Shown here: positions 38,201 to 50,500 of the stretch, in pieces
Numbering within the stretch: the first letter of the stretch is position 1
Layout: the number at the start of each line of letters is the position of its first letter
DNA from: Proteromonas lacertae
Taxonomy: Eukaryota; Sar; Bigyra; Opalinata; Proteromonadidae
Assembly: GCA_002245135.1 (NCBI GenBank)
Contig: NGBS01001169.1
Coordinates: 122,865 to 186,864 of the forward strand
DNA length: 64,000 nucleotides
Reading direction: 5' to 3'
Notes under the pieces: model-generated
What the model saw: only the letters and a program-made list of their open reading frames with translations
Told to the model about the DNA's origin: nothing
Databases searched by the model: none
Program-made: the position numbers and the translations under genes

Positions 38201-41200
38201 TTGCAAGGGTATACATATATCCGTTGAAGAAATACAAATTGCACTATCTTGAAGTGTAATATTACAATTATTACCACTAATATCCACTAATTGATTAATA
38301 CAGTTCTGTATTGGCAAAATACCAAATACATATGGTGTATTGAGTGTATTATCTATTCTATTTCTTACACTATCATCAACATAATTATCTCTAATTACAC
38401 CTTTACTGGATAACAGAGTAGCTGGACCTGCATTATATACTTGATTAATCTCAAATTCATTTAATTTCGTGTTATATAAATAACAAGGTCCAATTCTAAC
38501 ATTAAAATGATTAATAGGTTTCTGTAATTCACTATCAATATAAGAATCATTTCCTATATAAATCAAACAATTACTAGCTTGAACTGGAGATATAGGAGGT
38601 GTTTGAAATGTGACAATTAGACTGGCATTTATATATAATGAAAAATCATAAACATTAGGTATATGTGTTAATGATAAAATAATAACATAATGAGTCCAAG
38701 AATCAAATATTATTTCAGTTTTGATTGGTGTAGATTGCATTCCTACAGTAAATGTTATTCTTTCTTCAGAGAAGGTTAATCTCATTATATCTTCACATTT
38801 AGTAGATCTGAATGAAACAAGGCACAAGTTATATTCATTCTCTTTACTACTTTCTTTATTAGATTCTATTTTATACCAACCACTAAACGTCAAACCAGTT
38901 TGATAAGGTAATACAGCTTTGGGTAGTTTTGATATAACAATATTAGATCGATTATTGACTTTATGATTTAAATAGAAATGTGGAAATTGATTTGGAGATT
39001 GACACAATTCATAAAACAATTGAGAAATTGGAACATCATTTGTTTTAATCATAAATCTCAACATACTGAACAAATCTGATGGTGATATATGATAATGTGA
39101 TAGTATAACAATAATATCATATAATATTGGATATAATATATCACTATGATTAGTTAAAACATTGGAGAAATGATTAAATATAAATGAAATAATATTCCAC
39201 TTAGAAAATGCTTCTATATTGTGATAATTGTTATTATGTAATGTATTTTTGATTAATTCTTTTAAACATTCAATTAAATCCTTGTAATTATCTTTATCAT
39301 TTTCATTAAACATTATTCTGATTGTTATATTGAACAATAACTCTATTCCCATAGCATTTTCTACTTGTAAATCAGTAAATTCAACATTAGGTAATTTACA
39401 ACTAATACCAAATATATGACACTGTATAATATGTAATAAATATCTAAAATAGGAGGATGTATATATTCCTAATTCTTCAAACCTGTTTGTTAATTCTTTA
39501 TAATACTGTGTAGTTATAATATGCCTTTTATTCGATATATTGGATGAGATAGCTGATGTTAATACATCGATTACTGTTTGAATCAAATTAAATGACATTG
39601 TTAAATCTTTACTATCAGTTATACCTTTATTATTCATCAATTCTGATGTTGATAATGATAGTGATGGTGTTTGAAATAGTTGAGATTCTTCTACATTCTC
39701 TTTATATTCATAATAAGCAATAGATTTATTTTTCATTTTATCTATTAAAGATAATAGGAATGAAAAACCATTTAAGTTTCTAAATACATCACAGGTATGA
39801 ATATTATGACTTAATATTGATGATATTATGTTTAGTACAATACACTGTATTTGTATTGAATCTGAATTATTAGCATAATCAAATATAGCCAATATATCAC
39901 TTTCTATTGACTCAGTAATAACAGAACAATAAGCAATATATATCTTATTAATAATCTGAAATAATTCACGATTTGGTAACTTTGGATTAACCATTGAAAA
40001 CAAAAATGATTCATAATTATTTCTATGGAAGAATCGAATAGAATCTTCACACTTATATAAACTAGATTCTAATATCTTACTACAACTATATATTATCCTT
40101 TTATCATCTTCATTAACAGGTGTTATACTTTGAAATGATTTATTCAATACATTCAATAATAAAGGAACCATTTCACTTTCTATTAATAATTTCTTTATTC
40201 TGTCATCTTGTTCACATAAACTGGTTAATGATTGACATATTAATTGAATAAGCGAAACCATTGAGGTTTCTTTATCTGGTTGAGCTAATAGAGATGATAA
40301 CACATTGTAGATGTATAATAATGTATTTTGACTGTTAGTATAATTGGCTTGAGATAAGACTGTCTCAAATACTTTCAATATTAATGTTCTTTTCTGCTCT
40401 GATTGTATATTGACCATTTTATTCAATAATATTTGTATTATAGAAAATGATTTTTCTATTATATCATAGTTATTGTTATCTTTTTCATATAATGTCAATA
40501 TACAGGTTAGTATATTAGTTACATATTGTATATCATTATTCAATCCATTATCATCATCTAATATAATTACTATTGTATCTCTTATCACTTGAAATGGTAA
40601 TAAATTTCTTACATTCTTCTTCATTAGCAATATATAACTTTCTATTAAGTGTAATATTCTATCGAATATAATAATTGAATCTTTTTCACCTTCTCTCATT
40701 GATTTGTGCAGTAGTTGTTGTAATACTTCATTGAATGAAGTTGTCTTCAAGAATTTTAAAGCTAAATCATTTCTATGTGAAAATAAGACTGAATAGAGTG
40801 GAATTAATAACTCTAAAATCTCAATGTAATTGAGATATGGATAGTTCTCTTGCAATAGTACCAACTGTTCAGTTATGCAATCATCTAACATCTATATATA
40901 TATATATATAATAAACAATAATAATAATAATAATAATATTTAATTAATTATATACATGTGAGTTTTCTATAATAAGTAGTAACTGTTGTGTACATCTTTT
41001 ATTGATTATATATTCTATTATTTTCATAATATCCTTACGGATTGGTTCAAAATCTTCTATATATTTACTAAATAATAAATGATATAACGTGGGGAAGTTT
41101 TTACGACTTAATGTGCTAATTGTTTCTATTTTGTTAGGTAAAATATGATTTATTGCTTCTGAGGTGAATTTTTCTAAGACATAGAAGTTCTTATTATCAC

Positions 41201-41715
41201 CAACCTTGATACGACCTATTTTATTAGTATATAAAAATGAGATTAAATACTTTTGCTTAATTTGTTCATTATTATATAGTATTCACTGAATACTTGAAAT
41301 AGATTCTGATATAATCCTGTATCTGCTATTTCCATAAAGGATTGGTCAGTAGTAGCTTGCTTTAAAAATGTTTCTAAATCTAAATCTCTTGCTGCATTAC
41401 ATATGGTTTGAATTAGTATGGAGTTATCCATAGTTTCATTGTTGTGGAGTTTTAAAAATCTATTTGAAATATAATGCTTTATCATAATACAAAGAATCCA
41501 GTAAATCTTTAGTTTTAACGAAAATCTGCAATATAAAAATAAAATGTTCATACTGATGATTGTTGTGAAGGTGCTTCTTGTGATGGTTGTCTTACCTACA
41601 ATAAATAAACTAAGAATCTTACTATTGGTGGTGGTGGGAATAATAAATCCTCATCCATCGATTTCATTATATCTCTATCAGATATTGTTACATCCGTAGA
41701 TTTCCTTTGGGCCAT
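32290..41715 (-). CDS. giant BEACH-WD40 protein, WDFY3/LvsA-like
   Basis: Start ATG at 41715 (MAQRKSTDVTISD). Four or five small exons precede an 8.4-kb exon (40891-32477); the total is about 3000 residues. The first two thirds are helical repeats. A concanavalin-like domain (SGWYKIES..., about 38930-38450) sits near residue 850. A PH-like region (KIYNCSRVRGMDKFDG) and a BEACH domain (YPVFPWIIADYTS, FSHVHVDLQGGHFDMPDR, LPPWCHNDPYEFIRIHR, LHEWIDLIFGFKQRG) follow, then WD40 repeats. Sequence is closest to WDFY3/Blue cheese/LvsA, though the FYVE domain of animal WDFY3 is absent. The last WD repeat (ending NIIVWTPK, stop at 32290) is in another frame from the long exon; see findings. Known roles: selective autophagy, membrane trafficking and contractile vacuole. 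Confidence 0.88.
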
Positions 41716-42694
41716 ATATCAATAGAACAGAAAGAATTCAGATTAAGTTTGGGTTCGAGTTTTGGCTTGATCTATTTGTTGATATAAAATAATAATTCAG
41801 CAGGATTTGAACAAAAATGAGTGTTGGAATATTTCAATATAGATTCGTATGATGCATTCTATTTTATATTATATTATTCAACAAAAGATGATAATGGACT
41901 TAATACATGTTTTTAAGTAGTATTCATTGTATTACAAGACAATATAAATCAAATCCATGTATATACGCTATTAAAATACTGATTATATATACATTCAGTT
42001 TTAGTTTGTTTTCAGAGTGAATAAATTAACCATTTTACACTACTAAATATACATTAAATGAATATATTATTTTCAGGCAATTATGGGAATAATATGTCTC
42101 ATGTTAATCCTTCAAAAAATATTTTACATTGTAAAGAGTTTTACAAAAATGTATAGTATTGAAATGATGATAAGTACAAGGTGTAGGTTATTATTAGGCA
42201 AATATTGCCAAACTATCAGATATGGCCAAAGATCTATTTTTGACTATTTAATAGAGATAATAACTTGAATTATCCATTCTATATGTTGTAATTATCATAT
42301 AGATATAGTAAATGCGATTGTAACCTACTAAAACAGTCAGTGATTGTAGAATTATATAAATTGGAAATTTTTTTATGATCATTTGATTGATTTTTGAAAT
42401 AGCTACTATCCTGATTAATTGTAAAAATAGACTATCATTTGGCTGTCATTATTTCGCTATATATGTTTTGTATAAGTGGAAAATCACCAAAAAAATATAT
42501 AGACTCTCTATGAGTATTTCATATGGTGTATTATACAGTAATAAATTGATTGATAAAAAAGAGCTTATTCATAGATAAGTATATCATGATTTATAGCAAA
42601 TTTAAGTTCTCATTAAAACGGACATATTTTTTAATTTCTATTTTAAAAAATTTGATCGTTAAGAAAATCGTTTCTTTCTTATTTGTTTGATTTA
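41716..42694. other. intergenic region, about 980 bp
   Basis: The longest apparently gene-free stretch in the window, between the divergent BEACH and PG-repeat genes. It contains short open frames at 42083-42268 and 42387-42578 (+) without recognisable domains, signal peptides or splice continuity. I see no tRNA-like fold or transposon ends. It likely holds two promoters; a small non-coding RNA cannot be excluded. Confidence 0.4.
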
Positions 42695-43818
42695 ATGCTT
42701 TCTAATAGCTCATTAAGACAAACTGGTAAGTGCAGATCAGGTAATATAAAAAGAGGTATCTATTTTATGTAATAAAACATAGGAGCTCCAAATGTACCAA
42801 CAGGAATGACTCAAAGAGGTATGAAAGTGAAAATTCCAGTATAATAAATTATATTATAATTTTATTATTAATATAGAGATCAGCACCTTCAATTCCATCA
42901 AAGTTTGAAACAAACCTATACGCTGGTGATAAAGAGAAGAATGCATTTGGTTGTCGTGTTGATAGGTTTAGAAATACCAAAGAATCATTACCAGGACCTG
43001 GTGAATATCTATCTCTTGATAATGAATTGAAACAAACAACATCTCTCTCTAAAAAGGGATATGGAAATGGTTTTTTATCAAAATCCCAACGATTTGATTT
43101 TCTTGGAGGAAATGCAAACCCAGGACCAGGAGAATACATGCCATTAGGTAGATTTGACATAGATAAAGAACATCCAACCAGTACATTTAGAACGCATACT
43201 ACCAAGCCAAGAATACAAAAACAAAAGATAGAACCAGGTCCAGGCAGTTATGATTATATTGAGAAAAATAAATCTGTAAAAAAACCATCATCAGTATTTC
43301 GATCAACTTCTGAAAGAAATCCAGAACCAATAGAAATACTTCCAGGTCCTGGTGAATATACAAAGGATACATTTCCACCAATATATACTGTTACACATTT
43401 ATCAAATATAAACAATACAGCTGGTTCAAATGCAGTGTTTAAATCCAAAGTTGAGAGAGATTTATTGTCTGGTATTTATAAAACACCTGGTCCAGGTCAA
43501 TATAATCCAACTTTGGATATTAATAAAGTACAAAATGTTGGTCCATCTAGTAGTTTTCAACATGGTCCTGGTAGAATTGAATTTGCTAGAAGAGATTATC
43601 CAGTTGGTCCAGGTTCTTATGATGTTGGTTATTATGAAGATTTGAAGAAGAAAATTAAGATGCCAATTGCTAATAGTACGTTTGTATCGAATGTTACAAG
43701 GAGCGGATTGGATAAGAGTAAATTGCGTAATGCAGCACCTGGTCCTGCTTACTATACTGTTCAAGGAATTCCTGATAAAGAATCTTTTATATTGAACCAG
43801 AAGAGATTGTGGTTGTAA
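42695..43818 (+). CDS. sperm-tail PG-rich repeat (SHIPPO/STPGR) protein
   Basis: Three exons: ATG at 42695, then 27-nt (near 42754) and 37-nt (near 42841) introns, giving about 350 residues. The protein carries regularly spaced PGPG(x)Y motifs (LPGPGEY, NPGPGEY, EPGPGSY, LPGPGEY, TPGPGQY, VGPGSY, APGPAYY) and the opening SAPSIPSKF typical of the STPG family. Such proteins bind microtubules along axonemes, and several are doublet-microtubule inner proteins. The family fits the RSPH9 gene elsewhere in the window as evidence for a motile flagellum. Which STPG paralog it is cannot be settled here. Confidence 0.85.
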
Positions 43819-43973
43819 TTAATATTAATTTGTTTAATAATATATCGTATTTATTTAACTATATATTTAAATTACAGATTTTGTATTTTTGGTTTATTTT
43901 TCACTATAGAATGACTAAATAATCCAAGCATGCATCCAAACTATTTTTGAGAAAAAACAACTGTCATATCTCA

Positions 43974-45352
43974 ATGTCGTCATCTCAGAGTTATCAAGAG
44001 TTATTACACTCACAGTTAAATGTATTTCTTTATATTTATCCACTATACAGCAAATAAAAGAATTACAGAAGAGTATTAGTCCATCAAAATCAAAACATAG
44101 TAATCAATATGTTCCAGAAGATGTTTCATTATCTCCGCAGAGATCTTATACCAAAACTATAATGCAATTGACAAAAGAACTTGAAAATGCTTTATCTGAA
44201 AAAGAAAGTATTTCGAATATATCAGCAAGGAAAATTAGTGATTTAAACAATCGTTGCTATCAACTTGAGAATAGAGTATATCAGATATGTTATTAATTTA
44301 TAGATTAACGATTTAGAACTTCAACTTAAATCCTCTAAAAAGACAGAAAAGTTAATTAAAGATGATAGAGAACAAGTAAAAATGCAATATAACAATCTAT
44401 TCCAAGAAATGAACAAAATAAGAAAAGAAGCAAATGAAAGTTTTGATGAAAGAGTAAAAGAATATGAAAAAAGAATAGAGCAATTGGATTGTGAAAAAAT
44501 CGATTTACAAAGACAAATTGACAAATTCAATAGAAAAGTTATTCCAAAATATCAAGCAGAAATCGATGATTTAAAAGTGGAAAGAGAACAACTTTATCAT
44601 GATGTTGAAGCATTAGGTGCTTTAGAACAACATTTAACAGAGAATACAAGAGTATTAGCAGAAAAAGACATTGTATTAAACCAAATAAAAGAGAAATATA
44701 AAGAATTAAAACATCAATCTCATAGTGTTACAAAAGAAAGTGATAGATATATGGATATATTAATGAGTGTTGCTGGAACAGTGTTTAATATTGAAGATCC
44801 AACTATTTATACATATGATGCACTTATTAAAGAAATGAGTAATAAATATACAACTCAAATGGAAGAAATTAGACAATTGACAGAGGAAATAAAGTGGCTG
44901 AAAGAATCTTTTGAGAATTTGAGAGAAAATAACAATCAAATCATTATGGAAACATCACAAATTGCTGAAAGAAATGTATTTATTTATTATTATTGTTATT
45001 TATATAAATAATATAGACTGAACTATTAAAAGAAAAAGAGATGCTGATGGATCCAAATTCTCCTATTAATTTAAGAAAGCAAATACTCGATTCACAGGAA
45101 CAAATTCAACAAATATCAAATCTATATAGACAGTCAGTAAAAGAATTAAAGAAGCAACAGAATAGATGTCAGAATATGTATTCAAAACTTCTAACGATGA
45201 GTGGTCCAAGACCTGGTTCAGATTCTATATGTTCAAAAGAAAATTGTTGTGCTAATAAATTTAGACCATATAGAACTAAGTCTAGTAAGTTTTTTACATC
45301 GGTATCAAAGAAGAAGTCAAGTGAAAGACCTTGGGGTAAAGGATATTGTTAA
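43974..45352 (+). CDS. coiled-coil protein, possibly flagellar/basal body
   Basis: Four exons from ATG 43974 (MSSSQSYQELLHSQLN); introns of about 28-30 nt lie near 44022, 44276 and 44978. About 420 residues, nearly all heptad-like (for example EKRIEQLDCEKIDLQRQIDK). The C-terminus is basic with Cys residues (SKENCCANKFRPYRTKSS) and ends SSERPWGKGYC. AACTG at 43959-43963 precedes the start. It lies between the PG-repeat protein and a NEK kinase, which suggests, but does not prove, a cilium or centrosome role. I do not recognise a specific family. Confidence 0.65.
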
Positions 45353-45664
45353 ATCATCTTTTTCATCCTAGTTATTGTTGTAGTTTTTATATTTATTATT
45401 TATTAATTCTATTATATTATTATTATTTGTAATTATTCTTCATATAACTATGATTAATGAAATGCGAAAAATATATTGTTTATATGACTACAATTTATTT
45501 TTCATACGTAGACAAGTTTAATGTTGATATCGTTGTCCCATCTCATAACAACTGATAAATCATAACTGTCATAATACAGTTTAAAATCAAAAAAGAAATT
45601 TGAATTTTCAAACAGTTAATTTTTTAAAATTTGAATTTATATTTCTTTAGTTTTTAATTTCTCA
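45353..45664. promoter_or_regulatory. upstream region of NEK gene
   Basis: A 312-bp spacer between same-strand genes. Its right half contains AACTG at 45550-45554 and 45564-45568, CAGTT near 45577, and AACAGTT at 45611-45617 followed by TTTTTTAAAATTTGAATTT. The clustered AACNG motifs resemble Myb-type sites; function is inferred only. Confidence 0.3.
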
Positions 45665-46801
45665 ATGAGCCTTCGAGATTTCAAACAAATTCAAATATTA
45701 GGAAAAGGTAGTTATGGTAATGTATACCGTGGCACCCGTATTACAGACGGACAAGTCTATGCAATCAAAGAAGTAGCAATCAATACTTTAAATGATGCAG
45801 AAAGGTATTATTATATAAGTTTATATTTATTTAGAAGCGATGCAGTAAATGAAATTCGATTTCTTGCTTCCAATCCACATCCATATATTGTAGCTTACTA
45901 TGATGCATTTCTGGAGAATGATAAGCTTTACATAGTAATGGAATATGCAAAACACGGTGATCTTCACCAATTCATCCGAAAAGCATTTGCAAAAAAGAAG
46001 ATGATTGAAGAAAACACTGTCTGGTCATACTTTATTCAACTTACCTTAGCTCTTCATGAACTTCACGGTAAAAGAATATTACACAGAGATATAAAAGCAA
46101 AGAATGTATTTTTACCATCTTACTCAAGAGTGGCACTTGGTGATATGGGATGTTCCAAACATTTAAAAACTGATTTAACTCGAACTCAAGTAGGCACTCC
46201 TTATTATATGAGTCCAGAATTAATGAGAAAACAACCATATGATAATAAAAGTGATATTTGGGCATTAGGTGTGTTATTGTATGAAATGATGGCTTTACAC
46301 CCACCATTTATGGCTAATGATATGGATGGATTGAGTAAAAGAATATGTCAAGCAGTAGTTCCACCAATTCCAAAACATTACTCACCAGCATTAGGTGAAA
46401 TTGTAAAATTATTATTAAAAAAGAGTCCAGCAGATAGACCCAATACTGATGCTATATTAAATATACCAGCAGTTCAAGAACATATGCATTTAGTGCCAGA
46501 GCCAAATGCTAAAGCACATACACCAACCTTACTATCAACTATTAAAGTACCAAGAAGAGTAAGTAGAAAAACTGCATTAAAATTACCAAAAGCAAGCTAT
46601 CCAGTCAAAGAATTTGTTTTCAGACACACCAACTCCACTAGACACAAAATTACCATCAGTTTCAATGAATGAAGCTGATAAAGAGAATAGAGTACCTTCA
46701 GTTATTCCATCTATCGCTGTTGATAAGAAGGTTGCTCCACATCGTCCTTCAGCTCCACCATCTGCTAGAAGTAGATCGGCGTATAGTAATAATAGACATT
46801 A
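45665..46801 (+). CDS. NEK-family Ser/Thr protein kinase
   Basis: Three exons: introns 45805-45834 (30 nt) and 46559-46592 (34 nt, with an atypical AAAG end chosen because it restores the frame into the tail). Kinase domain residues about 4-265: LGKGSYGNVYRG, VYAIKEV, ILHRDIKAKNVFL (catalytic Asp present), LGDMGCSK in place of DFG, GTPYYMSPEL, KSDIWALGVLLYEM. HRDIKxxN and the GTPYYMSPE activation loop place it in the NEK family. The Phe to Met change in DFG keeps the metal-binding Asp, so it should be active. The tail has Pro/Ser-rich sequence, VAPHRPSAPPSA and a KEN-box-like DKENR, suggesting APC/C-controlled turnover. NEKs of this type act in cilium length control and mitosis. Confidence 0.88.
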
Positions 46802-46924
46802 AATTATATATCTTTGTACATTTTTTCTTATTATATTAATGCTTTTGTGTTGATTTAGAAATAGATTTATCAAAAACAAATGAGAATAGATAAACAATAA
46901 ATAAATTTCTTTTAAAATAATTGT

Positions 46925-46940
46925 GGTGCTAAAAAGCACC
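46925..46940 (-). promoter_or_regulatory. histone mRNA 3' stem-loop
   Basis: On the minus strand, 28 nt after the H4 stop codon, the sequence reads GGTGCT TTTT AGCACC followed by ACA. That is a perfect 6-bp stem with a 4-nt U-rich loop, in the position and form of the stem-loop bound by SLBP in replication-dependent histone mRNAs. The stem sequence differs from the metazoan GGCYCU consensus but keeps its size, GG/CC base and UUU loop. A histone downstream element was not identified. Confidence 0.85.
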
Positions 46941-46967
46941 TGTTTATAATTGTTTTTAATAGACAAT

Positions 46968-47282
<315 letters not shown>

Positions 47283-47385
47283 TTATAATGAGAATATGAA
47301 ATGTGAAATATTCAAGAAAAGTGAGAATGAAAAAATTGTATCTTTTTAATGTAATAATCCCTAGCAATTGAATATAAAGAAAATG

Positions 47386-47390
47386 ATTGG
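47386..47390 (-). promoter_or_regulatory. CCAAT box upstream of H4
   Basis: CCAAT on the minus strand (context AACCAATCATT) lies about 107 bp before the H4 start codon. CCAAT boxes are common in histone promoters; here it is inferred from position only. Confidence 0.35.
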
Positions 47391-47566
47391 TTGAAGTTGA
47401 GATTTTGATCTTTAGCATCAAGCCTTGCTTGACTTTTTATCTTTGTTTAATTCGTCATATAGAACTATATATGCCACAATATTATTATAATCATATCATA
47501 TGAATATGTTTTTGTTCAAATACATCAATAAACAATCAACAAATTCACATTGACAATATTAACAAA

Positions 47567-50500
47567 TTAGATTTTATCAATAAAATAATAATGACATTCA
47601 TAATCACCATTCTTGTCTGTTCTCCACAACAATTCATTTTTATTTTCATCAATTCTTTCTAATTCATCATCTTCAAACATAGATTCACCATGATTCACTT
47701 TAAATAACTCTATATATACACTTCCTTCGTTTCTCAATTCATCCAATACAAAATATACATCGACAGGATGAAATGTAGGTATTAAACCACAGATATTTAA
47801 CTCACTAATTCCAGGATTTTCATTGATATGTAATTTGATTTGATTCTTTACCTTTTCATATAGACTAGTATTTACTTCTCCATTTAATTCAATCCAAGGT
47901 CTTATTACTGATTTACATGTTTCTAAATCAAGTTCTATATCAGAATGCTTAGTTTTACTATCAGTTAAATCAATATAATTACCTGTTCTTAATCTTTCAC
48001 GTTTTTCTTGAGCTATTCTTTCCTCAAATGTTTGTGTTTGAATTAACTCCACAGAACTTCTTCTTCTTTTCTTCTTTACACTTTGTATTGCTTCAACTAC
48101 TGGCATTAATCTTTTCTTTGGTTTGTTCAATATTTCATTATCATCATCATCTTCTTCTTCTTCAACATCATCTTTATCTTTCTTTTCATTCAATGTTGAT
48201 AGAGGTGTTGATGTTTGAGGAGTTGGAATTGTTGTAGATTCATTATCACTGTCACTTTCATTTAATGTACGAATATCTAATACTCTTGGCTTGTAGATAA
48301 ACCATTTGGATAATAATGGAGAATCTTTAAGATATAGATAATAATCATCAATTGCAGGTATTATTACTAATTCATCTTGATTCAATAATTGTATTACAGA
48401 TTGAACTATATCTTCTCTTCTAAACTGAGACATTTTCTCTTCCATTTGGCTAATAGTAATTCCATCATCATCTATTAATTAATTAAGATAAACATCAAAA
48501 AAAGTGTATACGATTCTCTCTTACATAATCATAAACTGTATTTTCCACTTCTTGATTTCTGTCAATTCTTATCTTTGTAAGATTCTCTTTATTAATATAA
48601 TCATAAATTGAGTTATTGGCACTTGCTGACCTTTTATATTCAATTGTAAATAGAGGTATAAATCTCTCTTTTTCTTGTGAATTCTCTTTTTCATATAATT
48701 TCTCTAAATGTGATTGAACACCTCCATGTGGTTGCGAGATAAATACTTTATTGATTTTTGAATCATCTATTGGTTCTTCTGAGCTTATTTCAAATGAAAT
48801 CTTTCCATTCACTAATAATTGACAAAATGTTATTAATTTTGACGATGAACTATATATATTAACATAAATATCTCTTTATACCTTTCTTCTGAATTTGGTT
48901 TGTAGATAGTTGGTATATTTCCATTCGTATAATCTTCAATTAGTTGTTTATTAATATCAAAGAAATTTGAAGAATAGATATAATATTGACTGAAATACAA
49001 TGGAAGAGAATCAGTCAAGAATTTCTAATACAAAAATAAAAAACTCACAATAATACTTGTGAAAATGAATAAGATGTTAAACCTTTCTTTCTAGTTATAT
49101 AATGAAGACTCCATAAATGTAATAACTCATAAGATAATTCATCTGACGGATAAATCTAATCAACAAATATATTAATAATAATACGGATAGATATAGATCA
49201 ATTATTTTTGATATTAAGTTTTTATATTCATTATCATCAGTGATTGTTTTATCATTAATAACAAATCCATCTGTTGGACAATCATGATTCCAATATATTT
49301 CAAGAATTCTCTTTGTTAAACTTGGATATTGAGATGACTGAATTGGAGGTGGATCATCAATTACAATACTTCCATTATTATTATTTGTATTGTTGTTTTG
49401 AATGGAATTAGTATCAATGTGATATATTCTTACAAGTTTTGATAATGTATAAGTCAAAAATAATCTCTTTATTTTCTCACTACATTTATCAGCATCAATA
49501 GCCATTTCTGATTCTATTCTCTCCCAATTAATATTATATCTAACTGGCAATATAGGTTTTGGCTCAACTGGTAAGTTGTTATAATTATAAGCTAAATAGG
49601 TTGGTAAGGTTTTAGTTACATAAGATTCTTGTTTTTCTATTAAGTATATAGTCAATAACCTCTTAATCATCTCTTTTGTCCATCTTACTCTATACAAATA
49701 AAGAAATATAAAGAAATACTCTGTCAATTCATTCACATCATCATCATTTCTTCCAAATGGCTTTATTGATTTTCTTGTTGCTTTACTCTTTCGTTTGGTT
49801 CTTTTTACTCTCTTTTTAGATTGTTGATCATCATTCTTTGCTGTTTCTGTTTTTCTTTTTCTCCTTTTTGCTTGTTCAGATGTATTTTTCTTTACTAATT
49901 TATGTGATTTCTATTCATTAATATAATAATATAATATAATAGAATGAAATACAAGAGAATTCAATCCTTTTCTTCGATTTGTTGTGACATTCTTCCATGC
50001 TCTCCTTAATAAAATATTTGGTATACTCTTCACTAATGACTCATCTAAATGACCTTTCAATGAGTTAGTAAAACAGATTGAATATAATCTATCAAAATAA
50101 TTAGATATATCTCCTTCTTCTTTTAAATGGAATAGTCTAAAAAAAACATATAGATGAATATAATATTAAATATACTCTCTATCTTTATATTTATCTTTTA
50201 CAGGAATATAAGTATTATCAGGAATTTCTATTGGACGATTTAAAGTTGCTAACAGATTCTGATTTCTTTGAATTTCGTCATAAATACCATTCTTTTCGCA
50301 TGGAATAGGTATTCGTGGTTCAATTAGAAGCTGTAATTTCTCAATTACATCAAACATTCTAACACAACTTGGAATTAATCTTTTCAAATAAAATTCATTC
50401 AATATTTCATGTGGTAATTCTGACATTAATTTCTGCTTGTTGTTTATATAATATTGAACTGCTTCATTTGACACTTCACTATCCAACTAAATAGATAATA

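Noticed and set aside
42083-42578. Two small plus-strand frames in the 980-bp spacer
   Set aside because: No domain, signal peptide or splice continuity; length is within chance for this composition.
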